Source: Spirogloea muscicola
Lineage: Eukaryota > Streptophyta > Zygnematophyceae > Spirogloeales > Spirogloeaceae
Direction: 5' to 3'
Length of the DNA stretch: 64,000 nucleotides
Assembly (NCBI GenBank): GCA_009602725.1
Contig: WELB01000019.1
Location: 1,056,326 to 1,120,325 of the forward strand
A program made the position numbers and the translations under genes. The stretch's first letter is position 1. Each line of letters begins with the position of its first letter. A model generated the notes under the pieces. It did no database searches and was not told where the DNA came from. It saw only the letters and a list, made by a program, of their open reading frames with translations. Below are positions 35,869 through 44,889 of this stretch, one piece after another.

Positions 35869-35951
<83 letters not shown>
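35867..35951. repeat. 85-base poly-T (poly-A on the LHCA4 strand)
   Basis: An uninterrupted run of T on the + strand. It sits inside the LHCA4 transit-peptide coding region, 39 bases from the start of the gap. Read in frame it would encode lysines, which no transit peptide has, so it is either an insertion or an artefact at a contig end. Confidence 0.95.
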
Positions 35952-35955
<4 letters not shown>

Positions 35956-35990
35956 ACCAGCGGCGCCGGGAACAGGGTGCAGCCCTTCCC

Positions 35991-36610
35991 NNNNNNNNNN
36001 NNNNNNNNNNNNNNNNNNNNNNNNNNNNNNNNNNNNNNNNNNNNNNNNNNNNNNNNNNNNNNNNNNNNNNNNNNNNNNNNNNNNNNNNNNNNNNNNNNNN
36101 NNNNNNNNNNNNNNNNNNNNNNNNNNNNNNNNNNNNNNNNNNNNNNNNNNNNNNNNNNNNNNNNNNNNNNNNNNNNNNNNNNNNNNNNNNNNNNNNNNNN
36201 NNNNNNNNNNNNNNNNNNNNNNNNNNNNNNNNNNNNNNNNNNNNNNNNNNNNNNNNNNNNNNNNNNNNNNNNNNNNNNNNNNNNNNNNNNNNNNNNNNNN
36301 NNNNNNNNNNNNNNNNNNNNNNNNNNNNNNNNNNNNNNNNNNNNNNNNNNNNNNNNNNNNNNNNNNNNNNNNNNNNNNNNNNNNNNNNNNNNNNNNNNNN
36401 NNNNNNNNNNNNNNNNNNNNNNNNNNNNNNNNNNNNNNNNNNNNNNNNNNNNNNNNNNNNNNNNNNNNNNNNNNNNNNNNNNNNNNNNNNNNNNNNNNNN
36501 NNNNNNNNNNNNNNNNNNNNNNNNNNNNNNNNNNNNNNNNNNNNNNNNNNNNNNNNNNNNNNNNNNNNNNNNNNNNNNNNNNNNNNNNNNNNNNNNNNNN
36601 NNNNNNNNNN
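35991..36610. other. Assembly gap, 620 N
   Basis: A run of 620 N. The first exon and promoter of LHCA4 are probably in it. The right flank is repeat DNA. Confidence 0.98.
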
Positions 36611-36612
36611 TA

Positions 36613-38300
36613 AGGTACCTAAGATGACATTAGTACCCACGGGTGAGCACAAACAAATCTGACAAGCTAACTTGGGGAGCTGGAGCGCCGCCACGAAAGC
36701 CGGAGGCCTGACTTAGAGCGCGCCCTGCACGTTGATGAAGAGCCAATGCTTGCGAGCGCTGCAAACTAAGCGAGAGCCGCATTCTATAATATGCAACTAA
36801 GGCCTGCGGAATGCTGGAGTGGCCAAAGAGAGGCTGGAGTGGCAGAGGGAGATGCAGATGGCTGCTCAGTATCCACGTGTGAGCAACAGCAGATCAGAGT
36901 AACTCGGAGCAGGAGAAGCGGCACTTTGCCGAGACCCGGAAGCAGCAGCCATAGCACGGCCAGCCCGCGCGTGGACCGCATGAGCCAAAGAGCGCTGCAG
37001 CGAGACCGCCAGCCTCATCCGAAAGACCTGCGAGAGGGAGCCGGCAGCAATGAAGCCTGGCGAACCCTGCCGCCGCTCGATGGCCTACCGGGCAAGCCGC
37101 TGGAGGAGATCCAACCAGCCACTGCCAAATGCCCCGTGTACGTCAATGGCCAGTGCCGCGAAGGCATCGCCTGGAGGGTGGTCAGAGTACTTGCGCTCCT
37201 TACTCCGAGCTGCCAGAGCGACCGCGTGCCCGACGAGCGTCGCGGACCTCGCGGGAGAACAGGAAACAGGAAGCGCGGCCAGATTGACTGGTGGCTGGGA
37301 AAGGCCAGCCCAAAGGAATGGACAAGGTCTGAAGGAGCCGGAGTACGGAGGACTAGGACTAAGAAGAAAGAAGGAAGTGCCCGCCCATAAAGAAGAAGAA
37401 GAAGGCTCGCCCATAAAGAAAGAGGGGCTGGCAAAGCCAGCCCAAAAAGAATGGACAATGTCCAAAGCCGAAGAATGAGAAGCCGAGGAAGGAAGAGGGG
37501 CTGGGAAAACCAACCCAAAAAGAATGGACAATGTTCAAAGCCAAAGAAAGAAGTGCCGAAACTGGACTACACTACAAAGTGCAAGACGGTGCAGAGGAAG
37601 ATGCAGATGGATGCTCAGTATCCACGGACTAAGACATCAGCCAGGGAGCGTTCAGTAACCTCTAGTCAGGAGATGCAAGTCCGAGTAGCTAGCCGGCGGA
37701 AAGAGGTCGCCCTGACGGAAGCGGGAGGCCGCCAAGAACGAGGTGCCGAAAATGGACTACAAGGACTACCAAAGGGGGGCAATGGCTGTGCATAAACAGC
37801 CCGGGTAAATAGAGAGAAGGCGCGGCCAGAGTGAATGGTGACTGCGAGAGGCCAGCCCAAACAAAGCGCGGCCAGATGACTGCCCAAAGGAATGGACAAG
37901 GTCTGAAGGAGCCGAATGATACAGAAAGCAAGGTGCTGAAGTGCTAAGACGGCAGCATGGGGAGTAAAAAAGCAGGAAGGAGAGAAGGCGCGCTGTGCGC
38001 ATGAAATGAAAGGGTGGCATTGCAAGCCAATGTGTTGTTCAGGCAAAAGCTTGTGCAATAAGTGGGGCTACATGAAACGAAGCCGAGGCTAAGGTGGCTG
38101 AGGTAACAGTGTGACGTTAGTACCCACGAGTAAGCACACACATTCCGACAGGCTATAGTGGGGAGACTGAGCGCCGCCACGGAAGCCGGTTCTGACTTAG
38201 AGCGCGCCCAGCACGCTGAGGAAAGGCCAGAGCTTTGGAGCGCTGCAAAGAGAAGGGAGGATCTTAAATGCAACAGGAACGGGCAAAGTGGGGCAAGCAG
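36613..38300 (-). mobile_element. Nested LINE tails, - orientation
   Basis: 36613-36790 and 38095-38260 are direct copies of one module (tagtacccacgggtgagcac; ggagcgccgccacgaaagccgg; cttagagcgcgccc), inverted at about 39430-39570. The - strand at 37260-36900 gives a tail: SKERKYSDHPPGDAFAALAI, DVHGAFGSGWLDLLQRLA, then the AGRAMAAASG-like end. 37258-37370 and 37613-37740 repeat the module seen at 16738-16900. 37395-37600 is an inverted copy of 31930-32055. No RT core is visible. Confidence 0.55.
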
Positions 38301-38617
38301 CACCAGCAGAAGAAAGCTCAGCGGCTCGCTACCACCATCAGCCTATGTGGAGTAGCATCCCCGGCTCATCAACAGCAGAAAACAGGCGAGCATGGGGTGC
38401 TTATTATTCACTATCGAGTCTCGGCTTAGTAAGATGCTGAGCTCCTAAAACCTTCGACTACTTGTGCATTGCATGATTCATTGTTGGGCTGGCCTCAATT
38501 GATAACAATGATCTCGTTAGGGAGAGCACTCTTCTGATGCCAACCCAATTGGTCCAAGCGGTGCGTGAAGGGCGTGGAGGTGATCCCAAGTAGTGATTCG
38601 CTAGTTAACACATCAGT

Positions 38618-39240
38618 TCACTTGCAATTACTCCGACATCTTCCGGGCAGCCCTTGCAGGCTCGTGTCTTTTCCAAGGAGCAGATGAGTCAACTTGACCA
38701 CAAACGCCGCCGGCTCTCGCTGAGCCAGCATTGCTTGCAGGCCCTGGCCCTCCATGAGCGTACTTGGCACGCTTAAGCCAGGCCACTGGCTTCTGTGGCA
38801 GCTCCTCAAATCAGCCTGTAACACTTGCAATTGCTCACTCGTGGATGCTAAAGAAAGAATACCAAAGCCCTCCTCCAGCCGTGCTTTCCCTTTGGCTTCC
38901 TTGGCATCTCCTAGCATAGTGCTTCGCTTTATCTTGTCCCCAATGTTTGCACTTCCTTTTGCCTTTCAAGTCGTCTGTGCTTGGCCTTCCTTTCCACTTC
39001 TTGTGCACCACCTTCTCTATCTTGGTACCACTGATAGCAAGGTTGCTTAACTTGGCTGATCATCGCTCGACACCATAGCCGTGCATTCGCAGCAAAGCAA
39101 CAGCATCCACGCCGCCGAGTCGTTGCGCCACCATCCACGCTGCCAATCTGGTGTGCCTCCGGTGCGTGGGCAGTGGCTCGCTGACTTGCAACGGGCTGCT
39201 AGCGGCGGCACTTCCCAAGGCCTCACTCTCTGCGATCCCT
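38618..39240 (-). pseudogene. Two exon-like host-gene fragments among repeats, unrecognised
   Basis: Two - strand open pieces look coding but not LINE-like: about 39235-39060 (SEPLPTHRRHTRLAAWMVAQ, RLGGVDAVALLRMHGYGVER then stop) and about 38917-38640 (TSEQLQVLQADLRSCHRSQW, GLQAMLAQREPAAFVVKLTH, LLLGKDTSLQGLPGR). They may be exons of one small gene or remnants of a gene broken up by the surrounding repeats. I cannot name a family. Confidence 0.3.
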
Positions 39241-39359
39241 AGCCTTTGCATGAAAAGTGTGTTGGATTGAATGGGCCTCCCTGTAATCTCATGCTTTCGT
39301 TCTTCTTGCTTGAGCAACGGTGTACTGGCTCGGCTTGGCATCCTTTCAATGTACGTATT

Positions 39360-39930
39360 TGTTCCTTTCTGGCCCCTTTGCAACTTGTCCATTCTTGCCG
39401 GGCTGGCTTTTACAGCGCTCGCCCCCGTTTGATCAGCCGACTCAATCTGGAAGAAGCTTCCTTCCTCCTGTGTGGCGCGCGGCGCGCGGCGCTCAGGCTC
39501 CCCAAGTTAGCTTGTCGCTTTTGTACGTACTCACCCGTGTGTACTAACGTCACACTGTTACCCTCGCCACCTTGGCATTAGGCTTTGTGAAATGTAGCCA
39601 TTCTTTTTTGCACTAGTTTCTGCCTAAACAATGTTATTGGCTTGAATTGGCATACCTTTCATTCAATGCGCACTGCGCTCTCACAGCTACCGCCTGTGGT
39701 GGCCAAGCTCACGCAGTGCACTTACGGGCTGCAATATACCTCCAAGTATATTTTGCACATATTTTGCACAAGTACAAGGACCACCCGGTGGTGGTCCCAG
39801 GCGATTGCTTTGCATCGCCGGGCTGGTCGCGCCCTTGCAGCAGCCTCTGGTTTGCGCAGCGGGGTTGCTCTTCCTCCCCTCCGCTCATCTGACTTCCTAC
39901 TGCTGACACGGGATTCCGTGTATTAGAAAC
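39360..39930 (+). mobile_element. 5'-truncated LINE tail (SDFLLLT type)
   Basis: The + strand shows 3'-region units at 39370-39440 (ttgcaacttgtccattcttgccgggctggc), an inverted copy of the 36.6/38.1-kb module at about 39430-39570, then a coding tail at 39800-39925: QAIALHRRAGRALAAASGLR, then LRSSDFLLLTRDS. The tail ends like the copies at 4.75 and 63.6 kb. Confidence 0.55.
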
Positions 39931-40152
39931 AAATGTAGGGCCAAATGGTCAAGTACAAAGGCAAGCACATCTAAAGATCCACAGCAGATTGACCCGCTCA
40001 ATAACCACGGGTCAAAACATAAAGGTCACTAATCGATGCATGAATGCATAGATGCTAGAAACAGAGCCCTTCTGCCACCAACTAAGAAGAAGAAAGTGCT
40101 CGCCCATTGAGAGCTCGCCCAGCTCTTTGGTGCAAGCACTAGCCTGACACGG
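39917..40152 (+). repeat. Dispersed repeat R1, copy 2
   Basis: Same-orientation copy of 15952-16155 (ccgtgtattagaaa... gacccgctcaataacc.. gggtcaaaacataaaggtc). It has an extra gaagaagaaagtgctcgcccattgag insert of about 30 bases near its right end that matches the other LINE 3' modules, so the insert probably came from a neighbouring element. Confidence 0.75.
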
Positions 40153-40747
40153 GGGTATTGAGGGCGCCCTGTCTGCCTAGCCTTTGGCTCCGTCATGAAC
40201 ACCTGTATGCATCTGGCTGGCATTTTACAGCCGATTCTTTAATATCAGCAGTCGCCTTTCGACTTGTCCAGCGCCGTTCAAACGTGGCGCCGGTGGCTGG
40301 CAGCGCGCCAAGTGGCCGGCAATGCGCGCAGCGCAGCGGCTGCCGCTCGCCGGCCGCCTGCCCGTCGCGCCGCGCCGCGCCGCNCGCCGCTGCCGCCGCG
40401 AGCCCGGCCGGCCTGCCTCGCCTGCGCGCCTCTGCGGCTGGTGAGCTGTGGCTTCCGGGGCCCCATTTGATGTGACCGCATATGTCGCAGAAAGCCAGAG
40501 ACATGCCATCAACTGCTAGTAGATACATGTTGGTGGTTTGTGATGCTTCGTCGCTCTCCGTATTGTTCGTCGCTTAGTGCTGCATCTGCTAAGTCAGTAG
40601 CCGGTAAGACCGCCATGATCGTCGTTACCACGCCTAGACCCCAGCCAGGCATCCCACTGCAGCTGCCTTTGGATCTCTCGACGAAGACAGTGAGCCGCAG
40701 TGTGTTGAGTTCAGGTCGCCAGTGGTGGCTTCGTAACATCGGCGAGA
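40153..40747. other. Repeat end, GC-rich block with lone N, upstream of GLX1
   Basis: 40160-40260 repeats the sequence after the LINE stop at 4800 (cgccctgtctgcctagcct.. aacacctgtatgcatctggc). 40264-40470 is very GC-rich with an N at 40384. On the + strand at 40543-40599 an ATG opens a basic, Ser-rich peptide (MLRRSPYCSSLSAASAKS) that could be a targeting exon of GLX1: gtagcc donor, then ttcag acceptor at 40714, continuing VASGGFVTSAR in frame with the GLX1 ATG. This is a guess. Confidence 0.3.
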
Positions 40748-42630
40748 ATGTCTGCCAGCATGGCCGCGCCAGTACCAAAGGAAGCTGCGGCCAACAACCC
40801 TGGACTATGTGAAACGCCTGATGAGACTACAAAAGGCTACATTTTCCAGCAAACAGTAAGAGCCAATGCGGTGATGCACTCTGACATGAAAGAGCATCTG
40901 AGCTGAGCTCTCACGTAGACTTGTCTCTGTAGCGTGTAAGCTGGAATACTTGCTGGTAAAGACGATCACATATTCTGCAGTCAGCAAATGTTACTTCCAA
41001 AGGTTTTGTTAGTTTGGATCTCCTTTCTTTCGATTGTGAGCTTCCAGATGTATCGGATCAAGGATCCAAAGGCGAGTCTTGACTTCTACTCGAGAGTGTT
41101 GGGCATGACGTAGGTGGAATCTGATCAAAGTTGTGGTGCACTGGCATTCTCTAGGCACTTCTTTGCCACTAGCTAGCCGTACAAGCTCGTTCTGTGGCAT
41201 GTCACCTGAGATAGCTGGTTCATGACAGAGCTACTCCTGCTTGTGACCTTTTCCAACTATTAGGCTGAAAGTGGCCCTGATATTCTTCCCTCTCATGCAC
41301 TTACCTTCAGCATATTCTTGGTGCCAGGCTTTTGAAGAGGCTCGATTATCCTAGTGGCAAGTTCTCCATATATTTCATGGGCTATGAGGTTAACACAGCT
41401 TCTGACTAGCTCTATCCTATACCGCTCAAAAAGGGTGGTGTAGTGAATGATATTATATATTCAGATTGAACGAGATTTGCAAGCAGTCTGTGTTTATGCC
41501 ATTTTGTCAAGCACCGAGATTGCACTAAAGTCAGAGACTAAGAGCACGACATGCTGTTGTTTATAGAGTCAATTGCCTAACGGTGTGGAGAGGGCTCAAG
41601 AGGGCTAACTATGATCTGTTTAATGGTTTATCTCGCATTGCTGGCAGGATCCACGTGAAATACCTCAGGATGACAGTGAACGGGTCAAATGGCTGTTTTC
41701 AAGAAAAGCAACATTGGAGTTGACACAGTAAATCGATCACATCTTTCTTTGTGAATGTCAAGGCATGTTTGACCTGAATTGCTTTGTAAAGGCCATTGCC
41801 TCAAACTTAGACGTACAGGCTTACATATAAATCTTCAATAGGCAACAGCCTTATGACTTGGTGCTGGGTCTTCTGGCAAGGTGCTTGTTCAGGTGTTTCT
41901 TGAACAATCAATTCGCTTGTTGTGCAGCAATTGGGGCACTGAATCTGATCCTAATTGTCAATACCACAATGGCAACAAAGACCCACGAGGATATGGTGTG
42001 TTCTCTTTGCAGGAAAAGCTCCCTTCTCATGTGAATAAGACGTACTGTTGCGGGCCATTAAGTGCACCGGAGGTCCAGCATGTCTTGTAATCCGCGCCAC
42101 GTAGCCAATGCATCTGTACATGACTGTGGCTGCATCTGAGATGTGGCAAGTAAATGTGTAAGTTGGCCAACGTGGACGTATCTCAGCCTCCATTCTCTGA
42201 ATTGCTCATTGTGTTGGATCTATTGCAATTTGGTCACAGGTCACATAGGATTGGTCGTTGATGATGTACATAAGGCCTGTGAAAGATTCGAGCAGCTGGG
42301 CATCCAATTTGTTAAGCGGCCTGATGAAGGTAGTCAAGTTGTACAGTGTTGTGGAGCCCAGCAGCTAGCCAGGCATGCTTGCGGTCACGTAGAACGTGGG
42401 TGCATAGATGTGGGTACTTCTTTTGCCAGATGCCATTGCAGGCTTCCATAGCCTCACTACTGAGGAGTCCTGTATCTATAGCACCAACACTCCCTACATT
42501 CACACTTTATGACAGTGCAGCTCACTTAGGCAAAGATTGTGACAGGACAAATGAAGGGACTTGCCTTCATCCAGGATCCTGATGGCTACTGGATAGAGAT
42601 CTTAGACAACAAGGTTGTGGAGAACTTCTG
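40748..42630 (+). CDS. GLX1: Glyoxalase I (lactoylglutathione lyase)
   Basis: Isomerises the methylglyoxal-glutathione hemithioacetal to S-lactoylglutathione. Seven exons, phases all consistent: 40748-40855 ([20 protein letters not shown]), 41048-41109 ([20 protein letters not shown]), 41328-41388 ([20 protein letters not shown]), 41648-41727 ([20 protein letters not shown], then ATLELTH), 41928-41995 ([20 protein letters not shown]), 42240-42329 ([20 protein letters not shown]) and 42546-42630 ([27 protein letters not shown]). The metal ligands of the eukaryotic two-domain-fold enzyme are in place: Gln of FQQTM, Glu of LELTH, His of GHIGL and Glu of YWIEIL. The length (about 185 residues) is that of the Zn-type human/yeast/plant GLX1 monomer. 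A decayed copy of the last two exons lies at 44230-44600. Confidence 0.93.
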
Positions 42631-42739
42631 AGGCTACGTATGACTCCACGAGCAGCTTCAAGAGTGAGTGAAGACGACAAGTATCAAAACAAATAACGTA
42701 GATGAAGGACACAAAGATCTGCAACTGTATGTCATCTGC

Positions 42740-43130
42740 AGAAGCAATGCTTGTATTTAACATTCAATGCAGGCCTTGCATACAGTGCAACACATTGACA
42801 TGATTTGCACGCCAAATCTGCGGTACTCCTAGGTGGCAGTGAAATTGCTAGGAAGAGATTAAGAACTTGGCGCCTGCTGAAGGGTGAACTATGCATTGCT
42901 AATGCACTCTGGCTGATATTCCGTTTATCCGAGCATACCATTGCCCACTTGGCACTCCGCTTAGATACCGGCAGGAGGCTCAGGTTGACCTTGGGAAGGC
43001 TACTGCAGACTGGCTGACCCAGCTGCCCGAGTGGCGGCGTGGTGGCTGTGCAGACGGTGGACAAAATTAGACATGCTGCCGCCCTTCTCCCAGCTGCCCT
43101 GTACCGTAACCTTGGAGACCTCTAGAAAGA
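42740..43130 (-). pseudogene. Decayed copy of the fibrillin last exon
   Basis: The - strand resembles the intact fibrillin exon at 45169-44890 (shared stretches: gaccttgggaaggctactgcagactggctgacccagctgc, cut here to the first part 'gaccttgggaaggc', and ctgccgcccttctcccagc on +). Pieces such as LGQPVCSSLPKVNLSLL are still readable, but the family motif YLDDDIRI is lost. It lies directly 3' of functional GLX1. Confidence 0.75.
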
Positions 43131-44170
43131 AAGGTATTCAAAGGCAGAAGTAGCACTTATGAAAGGTGGCGACTGCTTTGAGAGATCAGCTCTTTCAATG
43201 TGAGGCAATGGCTGTCAAAGGCCGGTCCACAAGGAATGGACAAAGTAGGAAGGGGCCCAAAAGCGATGAGCATTACAGCTATCACTCGGTGTTCACTAGC
43301 CCCGTGATGAGCACACAGCACCGAATGTAGGACGTGAAAGATGATGGACCACTCTGTCGCCAACAGGTTGGAAGTGTGCCAGACATCAACAACTTCTCGA
43401 GTGCTGCTTGGGTTCGATAATGTGCCTGACCGCAGCTGCGCGCTCGCTTACCCACCAGTAGAATGCTGCGTAGCCTCCACAAATGCGGCCCAGCTGCCAT
43501 TTCGCCTTTGACTGGTCGATGGTCTTGCTGTCATTCGGATAGTCCTTCCGACTTTCCCTGCATCTTGCAAGTTGCTATGTCAGAAAGCCGTTACTGTCTA
43601 CGTCATATTCAGACATCCTACAGCAGCTGCGTATTCACGAAGAAGGCAATGACCCCCATTGTATAAGCAACATGGGTAGTCAGTTACGGTTTGGTAAATT
43701 TTGCGAGTAGGTCTGCCAGCTTAGACGCTTCTGTAAGAAGAAGCTGCTAGCAATACACAGATCGGGTGAAATGCCTGACTAACTTATATTGGCAACAGTT
43801 TGCAACAACAGTACCAGCCTTAGGAAATGCACACAGGTGTGAAACCCGGCAACCTGCTGAATTCGCTTCCAAACTTGAGTTGCTTGTCAGCTCTTGCTCA
43901 ATTGATGCAGTAAACTCCAGGCATACATATGGAAAACACTAGCTGGTCATGCACAGTCGGTATGTTGCATCATATGAGGCTTGTTCATTGTCGGCTGCTG
44001 CAAACAAGACCACTTTCGGTTAAGTCAAAGCACCGTCAACTGCCTTGGACTTCAATATCAATGGGCAATTATTGAATTCCAAGCTATTGTCACTTATCTC
44101 CTGTGATATAAATTTACAGACAACATGCTTATGGTGCTCACTCAATTCTTTCTGAGGCGCTGCTATAGAT
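43131..44170. other. Spacer between duplicate blocks
   Basis: About 1 kb between the decayed fibrillin exon and the decayed GLX1 exon. A LINE 3'-like unit lies at about 43190-43260 (ggcaatggctgtcaaaggccggtcc, aaggaatggacaaagtagg). The rest should correspond to introns of the two duplicated genes; I see no conserved exon. Confidence 0.4.
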
Positions 44171-44229
44171 GTGGCTCGTCCAAGAATTGGTCCTGGACAT
44201 AGCACAACTAATCCATACTGGACTGCTCG

Positions 44230-44600
44230 TTCAGCTTTCAATTGTACTGTGGTCACAGGCCCTCTGGGGTTCGTGATTGATGATGCAAGAAAGGCTAGTG
44301 AGTGCTTTGGGCAGCTGAGCAACGCTTATGTGAAATCGCCCAATAACAGTAAACTAATCATACAATATCATGCGGAGCAGCATGGTGGGCACACAGGTGA
44401 ATGTAAATGACATGTGGACATACTTACGAGAACAGCTTCTGCCCAGTAGCGAGGCAGGTTTCCTAGCCTCCATGTCTATGCCGGCCTGAGTTGGGCACCC
44501 AACGTTATGAGCTGCGTACACCTTACTACACGGCTGCTCATATAAGTATTGAAATTGACAGGCTTAATGGAAAGCCTTGCCTTTGTACAAAATACAGCCA
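44230..44600 (+). pseudogene. Decayed copy of GLX1 last two exons
   Basis: 44245-44338 matches the GLX1 exon at 42240-42329: VVTGPLGFVIDDARKASECF, GQLSNAYVKSPNN against [30 protein letters not shown]. The metal-ligand His is replaced (GPLGF). A remnant of the final exon is seen at about 44560-44610 (gacaggcttaatggaaagcc against gacaggacaaatgaaggg). Upstream exons of GLX1 are not seen. Confidence 0.8.
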
Positions 44601-44889
44601 GATGGCTTGAGGACAGAAATATAAGATACATGTTTGTGCAGGAATATGAGACTAGAAAGACAAGAATTTGAGCAGCGGCTAAAAGCAGAGACAAGTCTGA
44701 AGACAACCACGGCTTCAGCAAAGCCAGAGCTGCAACCACTGGGATTCTTGTGTAGGTGGCAAAACACACTCAATACCCACTTGCAGGCCTTATGTGAAAT
44801 GTGACAGACCTTAATAGAATGTGCACGGCAGAAAGGTGAAAGTACTGCGGCGGCAAACTGATTGCCAACAGCTTACTCAGGGAATGGGC

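Noticed and set aside
35572-36694. Very long open frames across the gap on both strands
   Set aside because: They are made of poly-T and N, not of sequence.
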